Source of the DNA: Camellia lanceoleosa | Lineage: Eukaryota > Streptophyta > Magnoliopsida > Ericales > Theaceae | Assembly: GCA_025200525.1 (NCBI GenBank) | Contig: CM045761.1 | Span: 94,898,182 to 94,962,181, forward strand | Direction: 5' to 3' | Length of the DNA: 64,000 bases | Shown here: positions 47,605-59,579 of the stretch, piece by piece | How the letters are laid out: every line of letters starts with the position of its first letter | Position numbering within the stretch: the stretch's first letter is position 1 | Notes under the pieces: generated by a model | The model's database searches: none | The model's input: the letters and a program-made list of their open reading frames with translations, nothing else | Told to the model about the DNA's origin: nothing | Program-made: the position numbers and the translations under genes

Positions 47605-49582
47605 AATAAAAAAAGATGTGAGTCCCTAAAGACACTTCAAGAGCTAACTATTATGGACCAAAGAAAATATGGGTATCAATAAAAAAACAAATTTTTGTAG
47701 GTATGTTTCAAGACAAAATCAAGTAACGATAGATAGTATCTCGACAGTGCATGTTCGAAGCACATGACTGGAAATAAAGTTATATTCGCCACACTTCAAT
47801 CAACGGATGGCGGATATGTATTATTCGGTGACAATAGTAAAGGAAAGATCATTGGTGTGAGTAGTATTGGTAAAAAATCTTCTCTTATTATAGAAAATGT
47901 TTTACTTGTTGAAGGTTTAAAACATAACTTGCTTATCATTAGTTAATTATGTGATAAAGGTAATAGAGTCATTTTTTAGAAAACTCACTACATAATTGAG
48001 AATACCAAAGATTATAAAACTCTATTTGTAGGACATAGATGTGAGAATATATGTGTTTGATTTGCATAACTTCTCTTCTCATTTTAATGTTAAATGTTTA
48101 TCTGCAATAAATGAAACCGGTTGGTTATGGCATAGAAGATTAGGACATGCTTATTTAGATTTAATTTCAAAACTTTCAAAAAATGAATTAGTCATTGGTT
48201 TGCCTAAAATTAGTTTTGAAAAAGACAAACTTTGTAATGCATGCCTACTTGGAAAACAAAGTAGAATTTCTTTTAAATCCAAAAATAGTGTTTCAACTAC
48301 TAGACCGCTTCAACTCTTGCATATTGATTTATGAGGAAAATCGTAGGCTACATGGGTATTATTTTTAGCACACAAAAATGAAGCTTTTTTTTATATATAT
48401 ATAATTTCTCAAAACTATGTAAAATAATTCAAAATGAAAAAAGTCTTAATATTTGTAGTATTAGAAGTGATCATAGTAGAGAATTTAAAAATGATAATTT
48501 TATTTTGATTTGTGATAACTTAGGAATAGATCATAATTTCTCAGCCCCTAGGACTTCTCAACAAAACGGTGTCATTGAAAGAAAAAATAGAACTCTTGAA
48601 GAAATGACATGTATTATGCTTTGTGAGAATAATTTACCTAAATATTTTTAGGCTGAAGCTGTCAACACTGCATGCTAAGTAATAAACCGTGTCATGATTA
48701 GACCTATTCTTAAGAAAACCCCTTATGAACTTTGGAAATGTAGAAAATCTAATATTAGCCACTTGTGTACTTTTGGTTGTAAATGCTTTGTATTAAATAA
48801 TAATAAAGATAACTTAGGAAAATTTGATCCTAAATCGGATGAAGCTGCATTTCTTGGTTATTCGAATTCTAGTAAATCTTATAAGGTATTTAATAAAAGA
48901 ACTTTACTTGTTGAATAATCTGTACACGTTGCCTTTGATGAACCTAACAATATTGTTTCCAAGAATCTTGTAAATGATGACATTGCAGAAACAAATCCAA
49001 GAATGGAGAGCATTTACACAAAAAATGAAGAAAATCCATCTCCTGAACAAAAAGAAGAAATCACAATGAAATATCTTTAAGAGGAATATGCTCGTCTAGT
49101 CATCGAATCAAATCTACCAAAGGAATGGAAGTATGTTCATGGCCACCTTAAAGACCTTATCATAGGTGATGCAGCGAAAGGTATAAAAACTCGTTCCTCT
49201 ATTAGAAATGTTTGTAGTAATTTAGCATTTGTTTCACAAATTGAACCGAAATCGTTTTTAGAAGCTGAAAAAGATGAAAATTGGATTTTAGCAATGCAAG
49301 AAGGATTAAACCAATTTGAAAAAAAAAAATGAAGTTTGGTTTTTGACCCCTCGGCCTAAGGATCATCCAGTTATTGGTACAAAATTGGTTTTTTGAAATC
49401 AAATGGATGAATATGGAGTTGTTACTAGAAATAAAGCTAGATTGGTAAACTATGGCTATAATTAAGAAGAGGACATTGACTTTGATGAGACTTTTGCACC
49501 GGTTGCTAGATTTGAAGCTATTAGAATGTTACTTCCTTTTGCATGTTTTAAAAGTTTTAAAAATTTTAAATTATATCAAATG
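47605..49582 (+). pseudogene. pol: Copia pol: protease, integrase and truncated reverse transcriptase
   Basis: Protease: LDSACSKHMTG near 47740, with Ala replacing the Gly of the D-S/T-G triad. GAG-pre-integrase: WLWHRRLGHAYLDLISKLSK and CNACLLGKQ (48120-48260). Integrase core: HIDL near 48325, RSDHSREFKNDN near 48465 and APRTSQQNGVIERKNRTLEE near 48545-48605, so D-D-E residues are all present. RT: EVWFLTPRPKDHPVIGTK, then NKARLV, then DFDETFAPVARFEAIRML, ending FKNFKLYQM at 49582. There element E begins, before the YVDD box. RNase H is absent. At least ten stops and a one-base shift near 49330 make it inactive. Confidence 0.88.
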
Positions 49583-50455
49583 TGTGGTGAAGTGGTTTGC
49601 AAATACTCTTGAATCCAGTTAGATGCTCTTGATCCTCTGATTGCTACCTGAAAGAAAAAATGAACACTCTGGTCGGGGGTGCCAGAATTAGCACTTCGAC
49701 GGACAAGTCGATATTCTCTTTAATTTACTTTTATCTCAAGTTATCTTGCATATTCTTACATACCTTTCTTTGGCTAATCTTCTCCTTTTTATATTGCTCT
49801 CCTGGGCCCACCCTTTCATTATCATATCTAGGACCCCCAGGTACGTCAGAAACTATTTGGCATATTCGGTCCATGAGCTGGATTTTAAACGGCCTTGTTC
49901 TTGTCCAATAGGTTTGATCACGTCGAATTATCCTTACCAGCATTCTCGGCGCTTTATTTGAACCTCTTGAGCATGTAATTATTCGGCCCCCACAATTGCC
50001 CCCCAAACACCTGAAAAAAATGTTTACTCGGCATGTTTGGTTTCTCGGCCAATCAAAGCAAGAGCTCTCGAAAAACACATACGGCGGTTGCACTCCATTT
50101 CGTACTAATTCGTCAGAGCAGACGCGCTACTTGAATCATTACAATTTCCCGTCCCTTCGTAGTTGGCATTCATTTAATGCGTTTTGAAATATGTACCTCC
50201 GTATACTTTTGAATCGAAAAGTCATTGACATTTTTTACGCCTGTATACTCTTGAATTGGAAAGTTACTGTCATCCTTTGAGCATCCTTCATATCAACCTC
50301 CCTTCAGACCTCTGCAACCCCGTCTCTTACTGTTCATCTCCTTCCTTATCTTGTAAGTCCCCTTTCTCTTCTCATTCTATTCCTCATTTCAATTTCCCTG
50401 CGTATTTTTGCTTTCATTTTTTTTTTTGTACACGTTTTTTTTCATTTCATCTTGA
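49583..50455 (+). promoter_or_regulatory. Probable LTR remnant and aORF promoter/leader of element E
   Basis: No pol or host gene. It includes TTTTATATTGC (about 49787), several CTCGGC words, and a long pyrimidine-rich run (50280-50450) ending TCATCTTGAATGGCG at the aORF start, as in plant 5' UTRs. Probably the 3' LTR region of E, giving a promoter for the antisense gene. Limits are uncertain. Confidence 0.45.
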
Positions 50456-52617
50456 ATGGCGAGGCATTTGAAAGCCCTTCTTTTTGAGGATCGAGTTGCA
50501 GCCTTTCGTCATGATTTTTCCATTCCAGACGATGTTCATCTATCCCTTATTCCAAACAACATAGTGGATATGGAGAGGGTAGACACTAGTACTATTGATT
50601 TTTCCCTTTTGGCAATCGCAGAGGGTGGAGTTCTATTCCCCCTCCATCATCTTCTTAGGACAGTCCTGCATTACTGGAGATTATTTCCCTCCTAGTCAAA
50701 TGTGAATTTCTACCATATTGTTATGGGCATAGTGGAATTAAATCGCTGACTGGGTCTTAACCTAGGAATCCCAGCTATTCAGCACTGCTACGTTATGGTG
50801 AAATCAACTGGTCAACAAGGCCATTACTTTTTAAGAGCTAAGGACGTTGACCATCATTTGGTAACCATGCTCGCTAGCTCTAGCAAAAGGGTTGATGATG
50901 TCATGGTCACCGTCCGAGGTAATTGGGAATTCGGCGAAGGAGAAGATCGCCAAGACCTAATTCCCAGGCAAAAGGGCGAACCAGGTTACTGACTAGAATT
51001 GCTAACATGTCTTAAAATAAACGATTTATTCAGCTTAAATATTGTTCTAATCATTTGTCTCTTGTAGGAAACGATTTGAAACGAGCATTGCCGTCCGCGG
51101 ACAAAGCTGTTTTGGATCAAGTGAAGACGGTCCTTAATTACAAAGGCCGTGCAAGCCTCCAAGGATAAAGGCGTGCATCACATGTCTTGCTGAGATACGA
51201 GCCAACTTTACTTTTTTGGCTACAGATAATATTCTTCTGCCGACACACGAACGGCAGCTTACTGCACTCATCTTCCCTAGCTACAAAAGTCTAAGGGACG
51301 TTAGCATAGAAGGTTCTGACGCTGGTGAGGAGGTTGGTGAAGATGCACAATCATAGAGCCACGCAGGGGACCAAGAGTTAAATAGGGAAATTCAATTGGC
51401 GTTTGAGAATATCGGCGAAGACCAATACGCCGACCTTCTTTCTACTTCTGGCCAAGTAGATTTAGTTACTCAGAGGACGATATCTTCGCTGGCTTAGAGA
51501 ATCTACCTGGAGCTGAATCTAAAGCTGAACAGATGAGCTCAGAGTTACTTGCCCAGTTTGCCAGGCTTCAAAATGCAGAGAAGATAGCAGCTAAGAGACA
51601 GGCCGGCGGGTCAAGAGGGAGCCAAATAACTCTAACTCACAAAATGCATCAGGAAGAAACAGGCCGCGAAATAACATTAGCCAAGTTAATTCCTGAACAA
51701 AATCAAGTTGAAGTTCCAAAAGCCAATCTCACGGGGCAGAAGCATCCTACCGACACTATGATTGATTTGAAAGAGGCGTCAATCGAAAAATGGCCGAGGG
51801 TGGATACGCCGCCCATTGAAGATGATTTGGCTGAGGCATTCGTCATCCAACCAAGGATGAAGAATGCACCGGTGCTTGATAGTGGCTCAGTGATCAAATA
51901 TCCTGCCGTGGCCCTGAGTGTAGTTTCGGCCCTCTCCTTGCCTTCAGATCGGACGACTTTTCGTGCTGAACCGAACGTAATCTCAATTGCTCTGGCCACT
52001 CAGTCGGCCATTTTGGTAACTTAAAAACCTCAAATTTCCAAGTAGCTTAAATTTGTATTCTTGTCTAAACTAATTTTATTGCTTTTCCAAACAGAGATGA
52101 GGCTTGCAGAGATCAGTTGTCGTCATTACGACGTTGTGGAGCGATTCGACATCCTTAAGCACCAGTTGGAGGAAGAGAAGGGAAAGGTCACTGTTGCCCT
52201 TGCTGATCTATCTACAGCGACTATAAAAGCTGAAGAAGAGTAGTCGAGGGTAGTGGCTGCTCAACAGAAAGCTAAAAACGCCAAATTTTTCTATAGGGCC
52301 GCTGAAGAAAGAATAAAGTTGATGGACACTGTCTGAAGTCGGCTCAAGAAGAAGTCTCAGTACTGAAGGCTGAACTTAAATATGAGAAGAAGGTGAAGGA
52401 GCGCGTTGAGGCGGACGCGGCCAAAGCCTTCGAAGCCAGCCTTCTTAAAGCTAAGGAGCTTTACGCTTATAAAGCCTTGAAGTTCGAGAATCAAGGTTTC
52501 AAGCATGGATGGCTAAAGGCCTTGGTGGCCGCCAAGGTGACTCTAGATCAGCCGATTCCTTACAAACAACTGGAAGTCGAACTCCTGGAATCGGATCCAG
52601 AGGATCTGGACCCTTGA
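50456..52617 (+). pseudogene. Element E antisense ORF (aORF1), gypsy-type transposon domain plus coiled coil
   Basis: ATG 50456 starts MARHLKALLFEDRVAAFRHD. The first exon (to about 50987) resembles the 'putative gypsy type transposon' domain (Transposase_28-like) of plant aORFs: GGVLFPLHHLLRTVLHYW, NFYHIVMGIVELNR, LGLNLGIPAIQHCYV. Probable introns: 50988-51067 (CCAGGTTACT...TTGTAG) and about 52019-52094 (GTAACTT...AAACAG). The middle exon has SSELLAQFARLQNAEKIAA. The last exon is a coiled coil (DILKHQLEEEKGKVTVALAD) ending FENQGFKHGWLKALVAAKV and a stop at 52617. Stops at 50693 and 50745 and frameshifts near 51160, 51490 and 52335 inactivate it. Function unknown. Confidence 0.7.
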
Positions 52618-52999
52618 TCGACATTTTTGTAATAGATAGCCGATATTTGTTTTTTGTTAGCTTTTATTAGTTTTTTGTTAGCAGTTTATTTCAGATGTAG
52701 GACATTTTCATTTATAAAGTAGATGTAAACAATTTATTAAAGAAAATGTCCATTTTGTTATTGAATGTTATTTTTAAATGTTGAAAAACAAAAGTATGTC
52801 ATTTTAACTGAGATCATTACCTGTACATCTTAATTCGACAAAATGACAAGTGTATAAGTGGATGTATCATTTCAACTAAGATCATGATCAGTACATCTTA
52901 ATTCGGCAAAAAGGCAAGTGTATAAAGTGGATGCACAGTTTTATTGAATGTTATCATTAAATCTTGAAAAACAAATGTATGTCGTTTCAATTGAGATAT
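52618..52999. other. 3' flank of aORF1
   Basis: AT-rich, with direct repeats of about 115 bp around gtatgtcattttaactgaga and gtacatcttaattcgacaaa. No gene. Confidence 0.45.
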
Positions 53000-53474
53000 G
53001 CCGAATATAATAAATCTTCCCTTGCCCCAGCTGATCACTGAACATAACTGCCGAATATGTATAGTTCATGGGATCGGTTGGGGCATTGTAGTTATTCGGC
53101 GAAATGCTTTGAAAATAAGCCGAATATATAAATAATGCTGCCCTTGCCCCAGCTCACTACGTAGAACTACCGAATATGTATAGTTCATGGGATCGGGTGG
53201 GACATTGTAGTTATTCGGTGAAATGCTTTGAAAATAAGTCGAATATATGAATAATGTTGCCCTTGCCCCAGCTGTTCCCTGAACATTACCGCCAAATATG
53301 TATAGTTCGTGGGATCGGGTGGGGCATTGTAGTTATTTGGTGAAATGCTTTGAAAATAAGCCGAATATATAAATAATGCTGCCCTTGCCCCAGCTGATCA
53401 CTGAACATAACCACTGAATATGTATAGTCCATGGGATCGGGTGGGGCATTGTAGTTATTCGGCGAAATGCTTTA
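53000..53474 (+). repeat. 120-bp tandem repeat, four units
   Basis: Units start near 53000, 53119, 53238 and 53360 (gccgaatatataaataatgc, then gcccttgccccagctgatca, then gggatcgggtggggcattg). Confidence 0.92.
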
Positions 53475-53559
53475 AAGCGTTCACTTCGGGAACGCTGCAT
53501 CCGTAATTAATAAGTGGATGGGGGCTAGGTGCACGTGGGTCCTGCGCTGTCGTTAAATA

Positions 53560-54562
53560 TATTTTGCTCAATTTCAACAGAGTACGAGAGGGAAAAAGCA
53601 TTGTCCAATGAAGGAAATTTGTATGTCAAGAAGAGCATTCTTTAACAGTAAAGGGGAGGGCAGAACGCTAGCTGAACTGGATTTAGAAATAAATCGAGGA
53701 AGTGACGAACCTGTATGAATGGGTAACAGGATGTCAAAAGAGTGTGAGAGGCGTCGCTCCCCCCGTCGTCGAAGTAGGTCTCCAAGAGGGGGGCGGGGTA
53801 GAGAAGTCACCAAGAAAAGAGAGGCAGTAACGAGAGAGCTCTCCCCATTCGCGAAACGAAACCAACAGACCACCACGCCCGTTGAGTTTTTCGGTTTTTG
53901 TTGGGAATAAACTGGTGACCGAAGCAGATTTGATTATCCGTGATCCAAATGTGGCAATCAAGTTTACTCGACGAATTTTTCCGCTTGAAGTCTAGCAATC
54001 AGTGGTCAGTGGGCCTAATTATGAAATTTTTCAAGAGGGCGTCCATGGAGCAGTAAAGGGACTATACACCTCTTACAAAATCGGCATGCACCTTCGTGTC
54101 ACATGGAGAGAGATAGAATAGAAAGATGGCCGCATTCGGAGTTTGGAACATTGCTCAGGAAACGCCGAAAACGAGCTGAAAAAAGCTAAGGCTTCTGAAA
54201 CGCAGTCAGTGGGTCAAACAAACCCGATTGTGACGGAAAGAGTAAACTAGCACCTTCTGGATCATGCCATTGCCGATTGTGATATAGCGAGCATGTTCAC
54301 TAGAGAAGCGATAAGAGCGAGGGCCTATGAACAAGGCTTTTTTGACGACCGGAAAATTGGTATTGAAAAGACTAGGGAAAAGTTAGCTGATGATACTTGC
54401 CGATGCGAAAATCGTGGATTTAAACATGGATGGATTAAGGCTCTACAAGTCGCGGGTGTCGATTTGGTGTCACCTCTATATCAGAATTACGAGTTTCTCT
54501 TTGAAGCTCACGATGCTGAGAAAATCGACGATGAAGAGGGTGCCGAGCCGGAGAAGAGTTAG
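53560..54562 (+). pseudogene. Second antisense module (aORF2) preceded by an Arg/Ser-rich segment
   Basis: The segment 53719-53890 reads RRRSPRRRSRSPRGGRGREV, then TRELSPFAKR, which looks like the N-terminal part of a Tat Gag. From 53891 the frame VTEADLIIRDPNVAIKF, then RRIFPLEV and KIGMHLRVTWREIE, leads to 54293-54562 with RAYEQGFFDDRKIGIEKTRE and CENRGFKHGWIKALQVAGV. That last block is homologous to FENQGFKHGWLKALVAAKV in aORF1, so the window has two related aORF C-termini in tandem. It ends in an acidic tail (DDEEGAEPEKS) at 54562. Several stops (53908, 53993, 54119, 54249) break it. The gag assignment is tentative. Confidence 0.55.
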
Positions 54563-54725
54563 ATATCAATAAACATTATTACACTTTTGAATTTGTCAAA
54601 AGCCATGTATTTGTACCTCTTCGGTGAAATATATAAATATTTGTTATATTGCTTTGCTTAATGTTTGTATCTACTTGTCACAATTATATGTTAGTCTATG
54701 TCGTTCTATTTCCAAATACAAAGGG

Positions 54726-55530
54726 CCTTCGTGGTCATGCACGAAGGCGCTCCGAATTTGGAGGCTTACTCAGCCCAAACGTGATATCGATGAAGGGCGG
54801 TCCGAATTCGGAGTCTTTGTGTTGGCCAATCGTGATATCCACGAAGGGTGCTCCGAATTCGGAGTCTTTGTGTTGGCCAATCATGATATCCACGAAGGGC
54901 GCTCCGAATTTGGAGGCTTAGTCTGCCCAAACGTGATATCCACGAAGGCGCTCCGAATTCGGAGGTTTAGTCGGCCCAAACGTGATATCCACGAAGGGCG
55001 CTCCGAATTTAGAGTTTTTGTGTTGGCTAATCATGATATCCATGAAGGGCGCTCCGAATTCGAAGTCTTTGTATTGGCCAATCGTGATATCCACGAAGGG
55101 CACTCCAAATTTGGAAGCTTATTCAGCCTAAACGTGATATCCACGAAGGGCGCTCTGAATTCGGAGGCTAAGTTGGCCCAAACGTGATATCCACGAAGGG
55201 TGGTTCAAATTCGGAGGCTTAGTTAGCCCAAATGTGATATCCACAAAGGGCGCTCCAAATTCGGAGTCTTTGTATTGTCCAATCGTGATATCCATTAAGG
55301 GCGTTCTGAATTCGAAGGCTTAGTCGGCCCAAACGTGATATCCATAAAGGGCACTCCAAATTCAAAGTTTTTCTGTTGGCCAATCGTGATATCCACGAAG
55401 GGCGCTCCGAATTCGGAGTCTTTGTATTGGCCAATCATGATATCCACAAAGGGCACTCTGAATTTAGAGGCTTATTCGGCCCAAACGTGATATCCATGAA
55501 GGGCACTTCGAATTCAGAGACTTGTTAAAC
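54726..55530 (+). repeat. 62-bp minisatellite, about 13 units
   Basis: The unit is aacgtgatatccacgaaggg, then cgctccgaattcggaggctt, then agtcggccc; variants have tctttgtgttggccaatc. It lies between aORF2 and the integrase end, the same place as the minisatellite of element C. It contains GATATC and the palindrome CCGAATTCGG. Confidence 0.95.
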
Positions 55531-55677
55531 CATTATTAGCGAGACGGTGATAAGAAAAGGCATTGCATTGAAGAATTCGTAGATGTGTACACGTTAACAT
55601 AACATCAAAAATTAGAAACAAACTAGCATGCCGTACAAGTTGGCTTAATGGTAAAATTTACGCAAGTGCGTGGAATT

Positions 55678-56720
55678 CTAGGGCCATGGTAAACTTCTGC
55701 CAGCCATGTCTGAAAGCTGATACACCCCTGTTCCGGCAATTGAATCAATTTGATAAGGGTCGTCCCAGTTGAGGCCTAATTTACCGTCTGTCGGATTCTT
55801 TGTAGCAGGAAGTACTTTCTTGATGACCAATTCTCCAGGCATATAATAACGCAACTGTACGCGCTGGTTATATGACTTGGTGAGCTGCTGCTGATACCGC
55901 GCTATGCATACAAAAGCACGATCTCGACGTTCTTCAATCGGAGCCAAATCTAAGGCCAACATCATGTCATTGCAGCCCATGTCAAAATCCTTGGATTTCA
56001 ACGTGGGTAGGCCGATCTCAAAAGGGATAATTGCCTACGTTCCAAAGCACAAAGAGAACGATGTTTTCCCAGTAGATCGCCTTGGAGTAATGCAATTCGC
56101 CCTTAACACATTGGGCAATTCTTCGACCCACCTACCTTTGGCTTTTTCCAACCATTTTTTGATGCCGTCTAGGATCACTTTATTAGAAGCCTCCACTTGA
56201 CCGTTGCTTTGTGGGTATGCCAGCGAGGAAAAGTAGGGACGGATACCATATGTGTTGCGTAATTCCCGATACACGCCATAATCGAATTGGGTGTCGTTGT
56301 CTGAGATAAGTACTCTCGATATGCCGAATCGTGTTATAATGTTTTTCCATACAAAACGTTTAACATCGACATCTCGAATATGTGTTAACGCCTCTACTTT
56401 GACCCACATTGTAAAATAATCTGTTGCGACAATCAAGAATTGCTTGTTCCTTGGAGCTCGTGGTAATGGTCCGATGATATCAAGTCCCCATTTGAGCGAA
56501 CGGCCAAGGACTAGTAATAGAGTTTATCTCTTTGACAGGAAGATAAGTTAAAGGGGAAAACTTTTGGCATTGTTCGCACTTCTTGATGTAGTTCTTGCCA
56601 TTTGTTCGCATGATCAACCAATAATACCCCTGTGTTACGACTCAATGGGCCAATGAGCGTCCTCCAGAATGGGCACCACAGCTTCCTTCATGTATTTCAG
56701 CCAAGAGTTCCTTAACTTTA
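55678..56720 (-). pseudogene. Element E integrase
   Basis: Integrase inserts the cDNA into the genome. Zinc-binding start: EIHEGSCGAHSGG (56720-56680) then CEQCQKFSPL near 56580. The core has VATDYFTMWVKVEAL (56430), VLISDNDTQFDYG (56315) and AYPQSNGQVEASNKVI (56210), so D, D and E are all present. C-terminal: LPNVLRANCITPRRSTGKTS, then after a stop at 56033 LPTLKSKDFDMG, LTKSYNQRVQLRYYMPGELV and LGLNWDDPYQIDSIAGTGVY, stopping at about 55678. Stops near 56640 and 56033 and a frame break at 56440-56560 disable it. Confidence 0.88.
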
Positions 56721-57361
56721 TTTAGGTGAACACATTCTAAGTACGGCCCAGAAAGAGATTTTTTGTAAAGCTTTCCCTGCGGATCCAGGTAGTATCGCAG
56801 GGCTTTATTTTGCAGTTTGTGAGCTTCTTTCTTATCCATTGGGAGCTGTTCTGAGGAAAGGAATACAGTGATAGGGTCCATCCAACTTGGTCTTGGTTCA
56901 ATGATATTAATCTGAACTGGTTTAGAAGAGGTGATCCTCGTCTTTGGGAAGAACCCTACTTCGATTGTTTGTTTGACTTCTGAGTTAATAGCGGAGGCTA
57001 AGCAAGCAAGGGCATCCGCATGCGTGTTTTGATCCCGGGTTATCTGATTCAATTCGTGGTGGTTGAATTTCGTGAGCAAGGAATTTGTCGCTTTCATGTA
57101 GGCTACCATGCAGTCATTTTTAGCTGCATACTCTCCTTTCAACTGGTTGATGACTAATTTCGAGTCACAAAAAACAAGCAACCGCCGTGCACCAAGGTGA
57201 AGTGCGTTACAAAGGGCGGTTAACAATGCTTCATATTCGGCCTCATTATTTGCTGCATCAAAGCCCAATTTAACCACTTGCTCGATTATTACCCCTTCGA
57301 GGGTCATGATTACTACGCCTGCCTTGCTGCCACGTTGGTTGGATGACCCGTCATAGTACAT
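56721..57361 (-). pseudogene. Element E archaeal-type RNase H (aRNH)
   Basis: Open without stops through the domain: MYYDGSSNQRGSKAGVVI, NNEAEYEALLTALCNALHLG, LLVFCDSKLVINQLKGEYA, THADALACLASA. The D, E and D residues of the RNase H core are visible (YYDGSSN, NEAEYEAL, FCDSKLV). A second RNase H between RH and IN is diagnostic of the Tat lineage. Continues into the integrase linker. Confidence 0.88.
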
Positions 57362-57403
57362 ATGCCAAATGTCTCCAACATATATTCGCCAGTCGGGTTT
57401 AGG

Positions 57404-58662
57404 TTACACTTGATCGGTCTTGAGGTCGGCATGACATCCCGTGAACTTGGCTACAAAGTTGGCGAGCACTTGCCCCTTGATGGCAGTTCTAGGAAAAAAC
57501 TGGATATCATATTGGTAGAGTTCCAAAACCCATTTCGAGACTTGCCTTGATGCTTTTGCATTGCGGAGCGCTAACCAAATGGGATAGTCCGTTAATACCC
57601 CTATGGTGTAAGCCTGAAAATAGTGCATCAATTTTCTTGCAACCACCACGAGAGCAAGGATGAGCTTTTCCAGTGATAGCTATCACGTTTCAGCGTCGAC
57701 CTTGGCCTTTCTTACATATTAAATTGGTCGTTGTTCCCCGAGTTCTTCCTTTAGTAGCATGGCGCTGACCATCCGGTCAAATACCGCCAGATACAAGATG
57801 AGTGGATCACCTGCCAATGGAGTTGCCAAGAGTGGTACTGATCAGAGATAAGTTTTCAAGCCGTCCAGCACGGCCTGGCACTCGAGAGTCCATTCAAATG
57901 CTTTGCCCTACCGAAGTGTATGAAAAAATTGTCGACAGCGATATAAGGAACAACTGATAAACCTATTCAGGGCGCCGACCATCCCCATCAACTTCTAAAC
58001 TTCTTTAACCGACCGAGCGGAGCTGAGTTCTAGAATTGTTGTGATCTGCCTCGAGTTGGCCTCTATTCTGCGATGGTTAACAATATAGCCAAGAAACATA
58101 CCGGATCCGATGTTAAATGCATATTTCAAGGCGTTCAATTTCATCTTGTACTTTCGGAGAATGCCGAAGGTCTGTACTAAATCAGTTAGATAGGCGTGCT
58201 TTTCCTTAGACTTCACCACCATGTCATCGATGTATACTTCCATGGTGTGGCCGAGTTGTTCCTTGAACATAGTGGTAAACAGTCTCTGGTAAGTTACCCC
58301 CGCATTCTTCAGTTCGAAGGACATGACCTTGTAGCAATAGGTTCCCCTTGGGATGAGGAATGCGGTCTTTTCTTGATCCTCCGGATGCATGGAAATTTGA
58401 TGATAACCCCTGTAGGCATCGATTCTGGGAAGAGGAAAACAATCCTTTGGACAGGCCGTGTTCAAATCCGTGAAATCAACACAAACATGCCAAGATCCAT
58501 TTTTCTTCTTTCCAACCATGGTATTGGATAGCCATGTGGGATAACTGACTTCATGAATTGCCCCAGCATCAAGCAATCAGTCAACTTCATCAATAACGGC
58601 TGATACATGCTCCACGGTTGACCGCTGACTTTTCTGAATGATTGGTTTGACTTTTGGATCAA
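57404..58662 (-). pseudogene. Element E reverse transcriptase and RNase H
   Basis: RT: GAIHEVSYPTWLSNTMVGKK, WHVCVDFTDLNTACPKDCFP, LPRIDAYRGYHQISMHPEDQ, EKTAFLIPRGTYCYKVMSF, YIDDMVVKSKEKHAYL (catalytic YIDD present). Between LPRID and AYRGY the usual stretch of about 16 residues is missing, so the first catalytic region is damaged. RNase H: AFEWTLECQAVLDGLK, LATPLAGDPLILYLAV, YFQAYTIGVLTDYP, SKWVLELYQYDIQFFPR. Stops at 58573, 57992, 57907 and 57690 are visible. Confidence 0.88.
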
Positions 58663-59400
58663 CGTTTAAACGATGCTGGGCCATGACTGGGTCCACCCCC
58701 GACATCTCGTATGGTGTCCACGTAAACACGTCAAGGTTGCCGAGTAAGAAGGATACCAGCTCGCCTCTATCAACTTTGTTCAAGGAGATGCCGATCATAA
58801 AGAATCTGTCAGGATTCCCATTGATTTCGATTTGATCAAGGTCTTTAGTTGCCTTTTCGCTGGGGATTGTCCCAATGTCCTCAAGATTCTCTCGATCCGA
58901 AATTTCAATCGAGTTCACTTCCAGTTCCTTTGGCCTCTTTGTAGCAGCAATAAGATAGCATACCTGTGCCGATTTTTGATAAGCCCAAATTTACTCAATG
59001 CCATACTTAGTCGAAAAACGGAGTAGTTGATGGTAGGTGCTCGGTATAGCTTGCATAGTGTGCAACCAAGTCCTTCCCATGATTAGATTGTACGGTGACG
59101 GTAGTTTCACGACCAGAAATTCCACGTCAACTGATCTGGTGCCCACCCGTACTGGTAGTGTGATCTTTTCCAAAGGATACTCGGGGTTGGCATTGAAGCT
59201 AAACAACGAATAATCGGCCGGTAACAGATCTGAATCAGTGAAGCCGAGTTTAGCAAACGTCTTGTAATATATTATTTCTAAGGTACTTCCCTCATCGATG
59301 AGAACACACTCAACTGTGAATTTGTTCACGCATAGCTCGACAACAAGGGGATCAGTATGGAGAAGAGTTACCCCATCTAGGTTGGTGTCATCGAAGCTTA
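58663..59400 (-). pseudogene. Element E protease and linker
   Basis: Aspartic protease: FTVECVLIDEGSTLEIIYYK (D-E-G-S, a form common in Tat proteases), TLPVRVGTRSVDVEFLVVKL, SPYNLIMGRTWLHTMQAIPS, TYHQLLRF. A stop at 58988 is followed by the linker KRPKELEVNSIEISDREN and IGISLNKVDRGELVSFLLGN leading to RT (MAQHRLNVDPKVKPIIQ). Confidence 0.85.
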
Positions 59401-59579
59401 TCCTGCTAGTTTCGTGGGGCTGTTTGGCTGGTGTGATTGGTTTGGGCAGGCTGGGTTATAGCTAAGTTGTATGTACCTCAGCTGACGATGGTAGGCTGTA
59501 GATCATGTGAATTACACCAAGTGGAGGTGAATCCGACCGTAAGGCTACCGCAATCGATGGATTGTTCTTTCGGACATGT

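Noticed and set aside
54624..55187. 187-residue ORF with repeated RDIHEGRSEF text
   Set aside because: Direct translation of the 62-bp minisatellite; the reading frame is kept open by the repeat.
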